From positions 1,550,001-1,614,000 of the forward strand of contig JAGTXO010000002.1 in assembly GCA_019448385.1 (NCBI GenBank): DNA of 64,000 nt. Reading direction: 5' to 3'. The position numbers and the translations under genes were made by a program. The stretch is from Diacronema lutheri. Taxonomy: Eukaryota; Haptophyta; Pavlovophyceae; Pavlovales; Pavlovaceae. A model generated the notes under the pieces. It worked only from the letters and a program-made list of their open reading frames with translations, had not been told where the DNA came from and did no database searches. Of the stretch, positions 30,885 to 41,000 are shown one piece after another (the first letter of the stretch is position 1; each line of letters opens with the position of its first letter).

Positions 30885-31436
30885 GTCGTTTCAGCAGAGC
30901 AGCCGAGCCACGTGCCGCTCGATGCGAGCGCCAACGCAGACCTAGCCGAGCGGCGTCGCGCCCGCGGCACGCGTGTTGGCCGTGCGGCTGCGTGCGCGCG
31001 CCATATGCACGGCGCGTAGATCAGGTCGGCCAGATCCGGCAGCAGCGCGCACGCGCCGTCGCGTGCGAGCGCAGCGCGCGACTTTTGCGTCAGGTCGCGC
31101 AGGTCGGGCCAAGCCAGTTGCAAGCTCGTGCCAACCGCCAACCAAAGACCGTCCGCGCGCCTGCTTCGTCTGGCCGCAACACCCGCGCGGAGCATGCGCC
31201 GCAACGAGCGCGGGAGCATCTCGTTCTCCTTCGGCTGCTGCGCGGCGATGCTTGCGCGCACGATGGCAAGCACGTCGTTTCAGCAGTGCAGCCGAGCGCT
31301 TGCGAGCAACACGTGCCGCTCGATGCGAGCGCCAACGCAGACCTAGCCGGGCGGCGTCGCACCCGCGGCACGCGTGTTGGCCGTGCGGCTGCGTGCGCGC
31401 GCCATATGCGCGGCGCATAGATTAGGTCGGCCGGAC
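30646..31436. repeat. 389-bp tandem duplication inside copy A
   Basis: The unit starting TCCGGCAGCAGCGCGCAC at 30646 repeats at 31035. The second unit has about 14 extra bases (GCGCTTGCGAGCAA region) also present in copy B, so the first unit carries a small deletion. Copy B has only one unit. Confidence 0.85.
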
Positions 31437-31525
31437 TGCAAAGTCCACAATCGCGCGCAGCGCCGCCAACTCAGCGCTCGAGCAGCACGCGCACCAGCTC
31501 GATGGCCGCCGCGCTGATGCTCGCT

Positions 31526-31847
31526 GTGCATGCCGCTTGCCCTAAGCGGGCGCCATGACCGCGCTCTCAGGGCGCACAACTCATCACGCACTCGCGGTCA
31601 CCGTGAGGAGACGAGCGACGGCCGCGGGACGCGTATATGCTCGCAACGCGAATTGACTCCTACCCTAGTTCAGAGACAGCGGTGCAAGCGCAGACTGACG
31701 TCGCGCTGCGTTCCGCGCGCAGTCATGTTGATGCACCAAAGCGACCAGCCACCAAAGTCGCGCAGCTCGTCCGTGCAGCAATGCGCGCCTGACCCGCGGT
31801 CCTCCGCAAGCTCGGCCGGCTTACGCGTAGGGTGCCGCTGCGTTCAG
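31526..31847. other. Spacer between the two duplication copies
   Basis: About 320 bp of unique sequence, less GC-rich around 31650-31700, with no gene recognised. Confidence 0.5.
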
Positions 31848-32428
31848 CGCGTGCACTCAACGCACGCGAACACGCGCCGCAGCGCTATGCTGCCAATCGG
31901 CGCGCAGCGCGGGTGCCACACGAGCCCGCACTTGAGCGCGCACGCGTCGTGCGAGTGGCGCGGCGACGTCGAGCTCGCAGACGCGCGTACAATCGGTCGC
32001 AGGCACGCCACGCACAGCTTCCGCTTCTTGCCAAGCGGCTGCGCCATCCGGCAGCTGCGCGCGCGCAGCTCGGCGCGCAGCGCGCCAGCCAAGCCGAGCG
32101 CCCCAGCGGAGCTGCACACGACGGCGTGCGCATCGTCGACGAGCTGCTCGGCTGCGCATTCGACCACCTTGAGCGCAGTGCCGTCGACAAGCGCCTCGGT
32201 CGCGCACACGGTGATCACCACCTCCAGCGCGTTGGCGCCCGCCCGTGGCTGCGGCAGCGGCGGCGGTGCAGCCTCGACCATAAGCGCACGGCGCGGCGGC
32301 GAAGCCAGCATCGCCTCGCGCACGCTCGAGCCGCGCGCAGCAAGCGCGCCGGCCTCAGCGACAGCCCCATTGAGGCGCGTGTCGCGAACGAGCGCGTCGA
32401 CGACGCTCGCCTCGCTCCCCGAGCGCAT
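31844..32428 (-). CDS. Cys-rich hypothetical ORF, copy B
   Basis: 194 codons from ATG 32428, which lies 8 nt after the stop of the TM-protein frame and in a different frame. The body is Ala/Val-rich (ALEVVITVCATEALVDGTAL). The C-terminus has paired Cys/His (CVAC, CALKC, WHPRC, CVECT), suggesting a zinc-binding, possibly MYND/treble-clef-like, module. Given the same 8-nt gap in copy A, it may be the C-terminal part of the upstream protein, joined by an unseen short intron or lost through an old frameshift. Confidence 0.45.
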   Translation of the reverse strand: MRSGSEASVVDALVRDTRLNGAVAEAGALAARGSSVREAMLASPPRRALMVEAAPPPLPQPRAGANALEVVITVCATEALVDGTALKVVECAAEQLVDDAHAVVCSSAGALGLAGALRAELRARSCRMAQPLGKKRKLCVACLRPIVRASASSTSPRHSHDACALKCGLVWHPRCAPIGSIALRRVFACVECTR

Positions 32429-32436
32429 GGCGGCAA

Positions 32437-33312
32437 CTACGCTCGTGTCGACGACGACCGGCTCTCGCGCCTTGTGCCGCGCGCGAGCAGCTCGAACGAG
32501 TCGATGAGCTTGCGCACGGAGCCAAGCTCGACAGGCACGCCGTCGGCGACATTGCGCAGCTCGTCGCTGCCGCTGTCGAGCGGTGCGGCTTCCGTGGACG
32601 CGTCCGATTCGGCATCGTCGATGAGCTCTGCCAGCCGGCGGGCGAAATAGTCGCCGTCTTGCGCGCCGATGCCGTTGTGATCGAAGAAGGCGGGCGCGTC
32701 GATCGCGTCGAGCATCGAGTCGAAGCCGCACACCACCTCCGCCGCATCGCGCCGCGCGCTCGCGCCAAGGTGCGAGGCGTCAAGCGCGCGCATGCGCTCA
32801 GAGACGAGCGGTGCAAGCGCGGAGTCAGTGCGCGCGCCAGCAACGTCGGCGATTTCGTCGGCGCCGATCGCGTCGACGCCGCTCGACTGGCCAAGGACGG
32901 ATGGCGGCTCGCGCGTGCCGGAGTGCGCGTCCGGTGCGTCGTGACTGTCATGCGCGCCGCTCTCGCCGCCCTCGTCGCGTTGCGTCAACTCGGCAGGAGC
33001 GGCGAGCTCGAGGTTGGGCTTGGGCGGCGCGTGGGCGCCGGTGCTGGTCGTCAACGGAGCCACGGCCTCGCGCGACGATGGACCCGCCGGTGAGCGCGTC
33101 GAGCTCGAGCGTGAGGACGCGACGACGATCTTGGGCGTTGCTGCGGCCGGCGATTCGGTGTTGCGGCGCGATTGCGACGAGGACGGAACGGTCGGCTTGG
33201 GCGTGGCGGGCGAGGCGCGCGTGAGGAGGGCCGGCACCGAGGCAACGAAGGTGACGAGCGTCGGCACGGCGACGACGACGACGAGGGCGAGCGGGATGGG
33301 CATCTCGAGCAA
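32437..33312 (-). CDS. Hypothetical protein with N-terminal membrane anchor, copy B
   Basis: 291 codons. MLEMPIPLALVVVVAVPTLV plus TFVASVPALL forms an N-terminal anchor. Then comes a long Ser/Thr/Pro/Ala-rich linker (about residues 33-150) and a helical part (RRDAAEVVCGFDSMLDAIDA, FFDHNGIGAQDGDYFARRLA, VRKLIDSFELLARG). No family is recognised. Copy A of the same gene is frameshifted. The frame ends 8 nt before the Cys-rich ORF. Confidence 0.55.
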   Translation of the reverse strand: MLEMPIPLALVVVVAVPTLVTFVASVPALLTRASPATPKPTVPSSSQSRRNTESPAAATPKIVVASSRSSSTRSPAGPSSREAVAPLTTSTGAHAPPKPNLELAAPAELTQRDEGGESGAHDSHDAPDAHSGTREPPSVLGQSSGVDAIGADEIADVAGARTDSALAPLVSERMRALDASHLGASARRDAAEVVCGFDSMLDAIDAPAFFDHNGIGAQDGDYFARRLAELIDDAESDASTEAAPLDSGSDELRNVADGVPVELGSVRKLIDSFELLARGTRRESRSSSTRA

Positions 33313-34424
33313 GCCGAGCGGGCACGAGGACGACCAAGAGGCGGACGGGCCAAATTTTGGAGAGTGTTACGAAAACAGACACGCGGCTTAAGGCGGTCAA
33401 CGAGTGAGAACGACGCCCTTCCGATGGAGAAACGCGCGGAAGGCGGAGCAATGCGCTCGGAATTGTGCGCGCCCGAGTGCGGCGCGTCGGACGATGCCGC
33501 GCCCAAAGCGACTTTAAACGACGGCCACGCGCAGAGCCACGCGCGGCGGCCGGCGGGAGGAGGCGACAAACGGCAGTCCAAAGCGAACCGGCGCGCGCGC
33601 GGCACCGGCGGTGGACAGAGGGGAGTGGGTGCGTCGCGCATCGTCGGCGCGGACAAGCCGCACCGGCGCGGACAAGCCGCACGGCGCGGCAGAGCCCGTC
33701 GAAGCGCGAGAGAGAGCGGCGGCAAACCACTAGCGCGTTCGGCAGCGGATGAGCGTTTGCCCGTCTGCTCGCGCAGAAGCCAGATTGCGCGCACGCGGCG
33801 AAGTCGAGCGCGACGAGACGCAAGGCTCGGCAGAGCGGAGGCAGTGCGAGGCTCGGCGGCGGCGGCTCGGTGCCAGATGTCGGCCGCGAAAGGAACGTTT
33901 GCATCTCGCACATCGTCAAAGATGCGGGCTTGCTGGTGTGCGATCAGCCAGAGGACGCAGGGGCTGCCGCACGTGGCTCGCCCCAAAGTCAGTGCAGTGC
34001 GGTAGTGCACGTGGCGCCTGGCGCAATTGGCCACTCGTAGGTTCCACTGTGCACACGCGCCAACCGCGACGGCACCGTCGCGCCGCGTACGTGCGTCCGC
34101 GCGCGTGTGTTCGCACGTGCGCCACGTCGCGCGCAGCCAGCTCAGCTCCGGCAGCAGCGCGCACGCGCCGTCGCGCGCGAGCGCAGCGCGCGACTTTTGC
34201 GTCAGGTCGCGCAGGTCGGGCCAAGCCAGTTGCAAGCTCGTGCCAACCGCCAACCAAAGACCGTCCGCGCGCCTGCTTCGTCTGGCCGCAACACCCGCGC
34301 GGAGCATGCGCCGCAACGAGCGCGGGAGCATCTCGTTCTCCTTCGGCTGCTGTGCGGCGATGCTTGCGCGCACGATGGCAGGCACATCGTTCCAGCAGTG
34401 CAGCCGAGCGCTTGCGAGCAACAC
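33051..34424 (-). CDS. Hypothetical ORF, copy B (uncertain)
   Basis: 457 codons (MLLASARLHCWNDVPAIVRA), the counterpart of 29550-30884. It overlaps the start of the TM-protein gene in another frame, so the distal part (below about 33450) is unlikely to be real coding sequence. The proximal part (WLAVGTSLQLAWPDLRDLTQ) looks protein-like. Function unknown. Confidence 0.35.
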   Translation of the reverse strand: MLLASARLHCWNDVPAIVRASIAAQQPKENEMLPRSLRRMLRAGVAARRSRRADGLWLAVGTSLQLAWPDLRDLTQKSRAALARDGACALLPELSWLRATWRTCEHTRADARTRRDGAVAVGACAQWNLRVANCARRHVHYRTALTLGRATCGSPCVLWLIAHQQARIFDDVRDANVPFAADIWHRAAAAEPRTASALPSLASRRARLRRVRAIWLLREQTGKRSSAAERASGLPPLSLALRRALPRRAACPRRCGLSAPTMRDAPTPLCPPPVPRARRFALDCRLSPPPAGRRAWLCAWPSFKVALGAASSDAPHSGAHNSERIAPPSARFSIGRASFSLVDRLKPRVCFRNTLQNLARPPLGRPRARSACSRCPSRSPSSSSSPCRRSSPSLPRCRPSSRAPRPPRPSRPFRPRRNRAATPNRRPQQRPRSSSRPHARARRAHRRVHRRARPWLR

Positions 34425-34663
34425 GTGCCGCTCGATGCGAGCGCCAACGCAGACCTAGCCGAGCGGCGTCGCGCCCGCGGCACGCGTGTTGGCCGTGCGG
34501 CTGCGTGCGCGCGCCACATGCGCGGCGCGTGGATCAGGTCGGCCAGACTGCAAAGTCCACAATCGCGCGCAGCGCCGCCAGCTCAGCGCTCGAGCAGCAC
34601 GCGCGCCAGCTCGATGGCCGCCGCGCTGATGCTCGCTTGCGGAGCTCTCATTGGCTTCAGGTT

Positions 34664-35103
34664 TCAGTTGACGGCCGCTGATGCCGATGCGTGAGCAAGC
34701 GCCGCGCCCGTGCACGCGCGGCGCACGCCGCTCACCGCGGAGACGCGAGGCTGCTCCCGCTGATGTGACGGCGCTTCGCTGCTCAAATCGATCAAATCAG
34801 CGAGCAGACCGTGGTTTCGCGCGTCGCACCCGAGCACGACGTGAAAGGCGCGCAGGAGCTCACAGGCGTCGTGCGCGCTCCCGACGTGCACGCGCAGCGC
34901 CTCCCCGCCGGAAAGCAGCTCAAGGCATTCGTCGTCGGCCGAGGCCCGCCGCACCTCCTGAAGCGTGTAAAGGAGGATGCTTGCCACGAGCCGCCCCTGC
35001 TGTTTCCATTTGATCGCCTGTTCACACAAAGTCAGAAGCGCGGCGGCAGGCGTGAGCGCAGCGGCGGAGCGTTCGCGCGCGACGAGCGGCGTGAGTGAAG
35101 GGG
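34664..35103 (-). CDS. Coding segment, possibly the last exon of the CH-like gene
   Basis: An open stretch with good protein character: LTLCEQAIKWKQQGRLVASI, LLYTLQEVRRASADDECLEL, RVHVGSAHDACELLRAFHVV, HGLLADLIDLSSEAP, ending at TGA 34664. It lies just downstream of the CH-like gene, across a C/G-homopolymer stretch (35138-35160) that is unlikely to be coding. A GT donor at about 35286 and an AG acceptor at about 35018 would join it in frame, but other sites are possible. No family is recognised for this segment. Confidence 0.5.
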
Positions 35104-35115
35104 CTACCGAGATCG

Positions 35116-37332
35116 TTATGCGCGGGTCCCCCCCCTTCCCCTCCCCCCCCCCCCCCCCCTTCTTCCCCTGCATGCGCGTGCACTCGCGCCTCGCGCCGAG
35201 CAGCGGCGGCAAGCCGCGCCGTGCAACCGGCAGCCGCCCAATAGCCGCGCGTCGGCCGCGCGCGCGGCCGCATAGGCGCGCCGCACCGGCTGGGCGCATC
35301 CGAGGCTCGCCGACGACGACGTGGCCCATTCGTTGCCCAGCGCGAGCGTCGCGCGCGTCGTCTTCCCGTGCGAGCGCACGCGCACCTCGCGCTCGCGCAC
35401 GAGCAGCTTGACCGCCTCGAGTAGAAGGACCTCCGGGCCGCGCGCGCCGCTGGCCGCCCTGGCGGGCGCGGCGCGCGCGCGGCGCGCTGCGGCGCGATGA
35501 TGATCGGACGGGCTGTCGGACGGGCTGTCGGACGGGCTGTCGGGCGGGCTCACCGGCGACGCGGCGTGCATAGGCGCGGGCGGCGATGAGCCCGTAGAGG
35601 CTGCGCGACCGCCGGCCACGATCGCGGCTGCGCGCTCAGGGCTCGACCGCGCGGATGTGGCCGCACAATTTGCAGGCGAAACGTGGCGCGCGGCGTACTC
35701 GACCCACTGCACGCGCTCGCGCGCCGGGATCCCGCGCAAACTGCTCGCCCATGCGCTGGGCGCCATTGCTGTGGGGTACAGCAGCACAGGCTGCGCACGC
35801 CCGTCCGCATTGGCATGCGCGCGCGGCGCTGCAGCGCGCGCGCGCGCGCGCACGATGGCTGCAGCCGCGCTCCGTGCGCCGTGCGCGCTCGGCGCCTCGG
35901 CGTGGCTCGCACCCTCGGTGCTCTCAGCCTCGTCAGGCCACGCCCATTCGTCCGCCGCGCGCTCGGAGGAGGCGCCGAAGACGTCGTGATCAGGCGCGCC
36001 GCCGCGCGGGCTTGGTCCACGTGGCCGACGAGCAGCCGCGCCGCCGCGTGCGGCCGCACCGCGCGCCGCCGCAAGGCTGAGCCCGCGCGTCATCACTGCC
36101 GTGCAGGCGGAGGGCGAGCGCACGCCAGCTTCGCCACGCTCTCGCGCGAGGCGAGGCGAGCCAGCTGTCGTCGGGCTGCGCAGCCTCGTGACCAAGCCCG
36201 GGCTTGTCGGGCTTGTCGGTCGGAACGCGCCCACACGGACCTCGCGTGCATCCCACGCGACGGGCGTGTGCAACAAATCGACGCGCCCTGTGCGCAGCGC
36301 AGGGTCAAGCGCGCTCCCAGGCGCATTGGCCTCGTCGCCATGCGTGGGGTGCGCACCGGACTCGTCCGGCGCGCCGTTGCTTGACGCCGGTCCGAGCCCT
36401 TGCGCGCGCCGATCGAGCTGCCGCTCGTGGTCGCGGAACCGAACGAGCGCGGCCCAGCGCGCGGCGGGAAGGACGCCGTCGCACGCGCGCCAGAGCGCGC
36501 GAAGCTGCACGAGCAGCAGCGCCAGCGCGCCGTCGGCAGCGGAGGTAGCGGCGGCGATGGTGGCGGTGGGCGCGCGTGGGCGCGTGGGCGCGCGGAGCGC
36601 GAGGAGCGGCGCGATCACCGTCCAGTTGTCGTCGAGCTCGGCAACGGTTTCTGGCTCCCAGACGATGCGCGCGAGGTCAAGCGACGGCGCGTGCGCGCGC
36701 CGCTCAACCGTCTCGCCCGTCGAGCGCGCACTGGCCGCGGCGAAGCGCGCGCCGTCCGCCTGGCCCACGTGGTGCAGGAGGCACGCGATGGACACCCCGG
36801 AGTGGAAGTCGGCACCGAGCGTGCGAAAGGGCGGCGAGAATGACGGGCGGGAGAGGCCGCGCCCGTAGAAGCGCAGAGTTGCGTCGGCCCAGCCAAGCAC
36901 CGCGCCGTGCTGCCGGCGGGCCGGCCGCTCGGCGTAGATTGCGAAGAGCTCGTCGACAAACCGGAGAACCGCCTCGCGCGAGCTCGCGATGTGCAGCTCG
37001 AGCGCGGTGGGCATGTTGCGCGCGCTCGGGTTGGCGCGCCAGACAAAGCGCAGCGCGTGCTCCAGGTTTTGCACTGCCGTTGCGCCCGTCGGGCAGCGCT
37101 TGTGCGCGCCTGCCGCGAGCTCGGCCTCGTTCTCGGGCGCGAGCCGCTTGAGCAGCTCGATGAGCGTCTGCCCATCTTGAAAGACGAGGTGGAGCTGGGC
37201 CTCGTCGACGGGGAATGACGTGCATCTCATTAGCAATGGCACGCCGACGCCGTTGAGCCAGCTCGTCAGCAAAGCCGCCGGCTGCCTCGGGTGCGAGCTG
37301 CCCGGGGTGCTCGTCCCCGCGATCGCTGCCAT
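35116..37332 (-). CDS. Protein with N-terminal CH-like (calponin homology-like) region
   Basis: Unspliced frame of 738 residues from ATG 37332 (MAAIAGTSTPGSSHPRQPAA). Two helical modules resemble CH or CH-like domains: LLTSWLNGVGVPLLMRCTSF with FQDGQTLIELLKRLAPENEA, then VLGWADATLRFYGRGLSRPS with LGADFHSGVSIACLLHHVG. Such domains bind actin or microtubules and occur in flagellar proteins. The middle and C-terminal parts are disordered and Ser/Pro/Ala-rich, with a PSDSPSDSPSD run from 12-bp repeats at 35509-35550, then EVLLLEAVKLLVREREVRVR. The last about 70 codons (below about 35290) read through a homopolymer and are probably intronic. Start is 68 bp from the divergent small plastid-type gene. 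Confidence 0.65.
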   Translation of the reverse strand: MAAIAGTSTPGSSHPRQPAALLTSWLNGVGVPLLMRCTSFPVDEAQLHLVFQDGQTLIELLKRLAPENEAELAAGAHKRCPTGATAVQNLEHALRFVWRANPSARNMPTALELHIASSREAVLRFVDELFAIYAERPARRQHGAVLGWADATLRFYGRGLSRPSFSPPFRTLGADFHSGVSIACLLHHVGQADGARFAAASARSTGETVERRAHAPSLDLARIVWEPETVAELDDNWTVIAPLLALRAPTRPRAPTATIAAATSAADGALALLLVQLRALWRACDGVLPAARWAALVRFRDHERQLDRRAQGLGPASSNGAPDESGAHPTHGDEANAPGSALDPALRTGRVDLLHTPVAWDAREVRVGAFRPTSPTSPGLVTRLRSPTTAGSPRLARERGEAGVRSPSACTAVMTRGLSLAAARGAAARGGAAARRPRGPSPRGGAPDHDVFGASSERAADEWAWPDEAESTEGASHAEAPSAHGARSAAAAIVRARARAAAPRAHANADGRAQPVLLYPTAMAPSAWASSLRGIPARERVQWVEYAARHVSPANCAATSARSSPERAAAIVAGGRAASTGSSPPAPMHAASPVSPPDSPSDSPSDSPSDHHRAAARRARAAPARAASGARGPEVLLLEAVKLLVREREVRVRSHGKTTRATLALGNEWATSSSASLGCAQPVRRAYAAARAADARLLGGCRLHGAACRRCSARGASARACRGRRGGGGGRGRGGTRA

Positions 37333-37400
37333 CCTGGCTGCGAGCGGGTTCAAAACACGAAAGACCGCCGAGGAGGTGTCGCAAGTGCTCCGCCCCGACA

Positions 37401-37748
37401 ATGGGTGTGCGTGTCGCGTGCTGCCTCCTCGCTGTGTTGCCGGCGGTCTTTGCGTGGACGGCGCCCCGCCCAGCCGTCGGCGCGCGGCCGCGCGCGCTGC
37501 GCATTGCGGGGCTTGAGCTTGCGCGCGCCCCGCTCGCGGCACCGCGTGCGAGCGCGATGCTCGGCCTCGCGGACGACGGCCAGCTCGTTGCTGCAGGCGT
37601 GCGGAGCATGGAGCTGCTCGCCGGCGGCGACGGGCAGAGCAGCGACCCAATGCAGACGCTCGCCATGGTTCTCGCGGTCTTCGGTACTCTCGCCGGCGGC
37701 GCGCTCGTCTACCTCCTCAACGTCGTGTTTCCCGAACGGCGCCTGTGA
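37401..37748 (+). CDS. Small plastid-targeted single-TM protein
   Basis: 115 residues. MGVRVACCLLAVLPAVFAWT is a signal peptide whose predicted cleavage leaves an aromatic residue at +1 followed by an Arg/Ala/Pro-rich stretch (APRPAVGARPRALR), the bipartite leader typical of secondary red plastids. The mature part is short, with one C-terminal membrane helix (TLAMVLAVFGTLAGGALVYL) and the tail LNVVFPERRL. It has the size and form of small thylakoid subunits of photosystem or cytochrome complexes, but I cannot assign a subunit. Confidence 0.72.
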   Translation: MGVRVACCLLAVLPAVFAWTAPRPAVGARPRALRIAGLELARAPLAAPRASAMLGLADDGQLVAAGVRSMELLAGGDGQSSDPMQTLAMVLAVFGTLAGGALVYLLNVVFPERRL

Positions 37749-38042
37749 CTCGTTCACGTGGCAGCACATCGGCATGCGGAGCGCGCCTTGGCGCGCGCGC
37801 GCGCCGAGGCTCCGCCTTGGGACCTTACAGAGTCTAGCGCCCTGTAGAACGCGCCCGTTTGAAAGAAAGCATCGCTCACAGACAGTCGCTCGCGGCTCGG
37901 GTCGGCGGTCGCGCTGACTGCTGGACCCCCAACCTATTGACGAGGCCACGCACGTCATGCGCACGCCGACCTGCGCACACCCACGCCCACGGCCGGCGTC
38001 GCGCGGACGCTCCGCCGCAACGACGGCAGCACGAGCACGTCT

Positions 38043-41000
38043 TCAAGGCTCAAGCGCCACCGCGCGCCCGCCCCCCTCGCCCGTGGCTGCCGCGCCGGCG
38101 CGCGCCGACGAGCGCGCAGAAGGGGGCGGAATCCAGGCGGGCTGCACCGTGTCGCCGCTGGCTGTGCCGACGCCCGAGCGACACCCCAGCCCCCGCGCGA
38201 GCCAGCCGAGTAGCCCGCCCGACGCGCCGCGCTCGCCCTCGGCGTCAATCGCGAGCGCACGCTCGAGCGCCGCACGTTTGTCGTGCGCGCGCCACACGGA
38301 GCGCACAGCATGCGAGCGCGCACCGACGAGCTGCGCGAGCGTGCCGTCGGCGCGCGCGACCGCGTCGCGCGCGCTGCCGATCGTGGGCGCAGCGGGCTCG
38401 CACGAAAGTCGGACGGGCAGCAGCGGCCTGCCGCTCGTTGGACGGCCGTAGTTGCCTGCCGCGCCAGTGCCGCACGCTGGGCTCGCGTACGCAGCGCGCA
38501 GCGCGCGCGTGCGGCGCGCGTCACGCATGGCGGCGGCGGCGGAGGCGAAAGGTCCAGCGATGCCGCTCGTTGCGGGCGCGGGCGCAGCGAGTGGCGACGC
38601 TGCGTCACCCCTCGTCGGCCGCGTGGTCGTGCGCGTGCCGCCGTGGCCCTCGTCGCCTCCGGGCCGCTGCTTCGCGCCGCACGGCGCGCTCGCACCGTCC
38701 GTGTCGCGCGCCGCGCCTGCGCCGCCCGCCGGACGGCCCCCGCCCGCAGCGCGCGTCTCGGACGAGTCCGGACGTCCCAAGCAGAACGTGGGCGGAAGAC
38801 CGAGCCCGCCAAGCCGCTGCTCGACGAAGAGCGTCTCGATTTGCGTGGTGGTCACGCCTTCGCCGTACTGCAACAGCGGCTCGGGCTCAGCGGGCGCCGA
38901 GCCCGCCGCGGCCTCCGGCGCGGCGCGCGGCACGGACGGAGCATCCGCGCCGAGTACGCGCGGCGGCCGCTGCGCGGCGACGCCGCGCCGCTCGCGCCGC
39001 TCGCGCCGCCGGCGACGCGTCGACTCGCGCTCGTAGGGCGGCGCAAGCCGCGCGAGCTCGTACAGCGCATCGATCACGCCGAGCGCGCGCGCCAGCCGCG
39101 CGCGGAGCGCGCCCGCGCGCGCCGATGCACCGAGCGCGTGCAAAAGCGTAACAGCCAGCGCAAGAGCCAGCGTAACCGCCAGCGTAACGATGAGCGCGAG
39201 AAGGCCGTGCGCGGGCGGCGGCTCGGCGCAGCGCGGCGTCGAGCGCGCGCGGCACGCGCTCTTCGCCTCGCGCCGCTCGGCGAGGGCCAACGCGCTCGCG
39301 TCCGCAGCCTCGGCCGCCGCGGCCGGGCTGTCGCGCACGGTCGAGTTGGGCACGCCCTCGGGCGGCGCGCCGGCGGTCTGCGACTGGGCAGCATCGGCGC
39401 ATGCGCCGCAGACGGGCGGATAAAGAAAAAAGACCCCGTTCACGTCGTCGGGCGACGTGCAGTGCGACTGCGCGTGCCGCGCGGCGGTGGAATGCATCAC
39501 GGAGCGCACGCGCGTCTCGCGACCGTTGGGCGTCGGCGGCGCTGACGGCGCTCTGCTGTCGCGAGTGAAGTCTGCGAAGTTGAAAGGCGCGGAGGTGGTC
39601 GTCACGTCGCCGCCCTCGTCGCCCTCGTCGCCCTCGTCGCCATCGCGGTCGTCGCCGTCGGCGCTCGGCGCCGGCACGGAGAAGGGCGTGGACGCCATGA
39701 GCACGTCGAGCGATGAGCCTCCGAGCGGGACGCGCAGCGTAGCGCGGCCGCAGAACGGAGCGCCATCCGATCCGCCGCCATCGTTGTCCGTAGGCGCGTC
39801 GGGCGCGGGCGCGAATATGGTCGCCATGCGTAGCGACCCCTCGTATTCGTCCGGGTGCCCGGGCGCGAATATGGTCGCCATGCGTAGCGACCCCTCGTAT
39901 TCGTCCGGGTGCCCGGGCGCGAATATGGTCGCCATGCGTAGCGACCCCTCGTATTCGTCCGGGTGCCCGGGCGCGAATATGGTCGCCATGCGTAGCGACC
40001 CCTCGTATTCGTCCGGGTGCCCGAAGCCGATCGCGTGCCCGGCTTCATGCGCGCCGACCGAATTGAAGTCGTAGCACACGAGGCACGGCTCGAGCACGGC
40101 CCAATGGGCGAATGGCGGGAAAACGACGAGCAAGACAACGAGCGGCGTGCCGAGCGGGCGGAGCCACCGCAGCAGCGCGGCGCAGCGCTCGGCGAGCGCG
40201 CGACGCCTCGCGCGCGCGCGCTGCTGCTCCGCCGTCCGAGGCTTGTCCGCACAAAGCGCGCGCGCGCCGGCCGCGTGCGCGTCGCGCCACGCGAGGAACG
40301 CTAAGGCGCATGGCCGCCCGCACGTGCGCGCGACGTCGTTGGGTTCCGGCGCGCCCGGCTCACTGGCGGCTGCGCGCTGGGCCGCAACGCCGTCCATTGG
40401 CGAGACTGGCGGTGCCGCGAGCTGGCTAGCGACGAGCTCGGCCTTTACCGTGGGCGCGCGCGAGGCCAGGCGTGCGGTCGAGCCGCGCGAGAGCCTCGGC
40501 GTCGCAGCGCACGAGCGGCTGCCTGTCAACTTGTCGCGGCGGAGCGCGCGGCGCTCGGCGCCGTCGTTGGGCCCGCCAAGCATCGGCTCGTCCATTCGCC
40601 GCAGCTCGCGCGCGCGCCGCACATCGTGCGCGACGCGCATCGCGACGAGCGCGAAGCGGCGCGCGAGCGCGAGCACGCCCGCACACCACAGCACGAGCAA
40701 AGAGAGGCGGAGGCGCGCGTAGTTGGCCGGTCCGTTAGGGTCGGACGGGTTGGCAGGCTCGAGGAAGCGGAAGAGCTCGCACGACGACGTGTCCATGTAC
40801 CAGCAGCTGCGCGCGTTGAACGTGATCCGCGCCGCCACGATTGAGCCGCCCGGTCTGAAGGACCCGTCCGTCGCGCGCACCGATCCCAAGTTACGAGCCA
40901 GCACGCCCGTCGTCGCGCCCAGCGCGGCGGACATGTTGCCTGCATCGATGAAGAGCTCGGCCGCATCGCACCGCCTCGGTCCCTGCTCCTTGCTCAGCGC

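Larger units (their letters stand above)
28358..31525. repeat. Segmental duplication, copy A (about 3.17 kb)
   Basis: Near-identical to 31848-34637, including non-coding stretches, with scattered substitutions and small indels. Copy A is longer by one internal tandem unit (30646-31034). A spacer of about 320 bp separates the copies, so this is a direct tandem duplication. Confidence 0.88.
31848..34637. repeat. Segmental duplication, copy B (about 2.79 kb)
   Basis: Counterpart of 28358-31525. This copy keeps the minus-strand open frames more intact and lacks the extra 389-bp tandem unit found in copy A. Confidence 0.88.
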
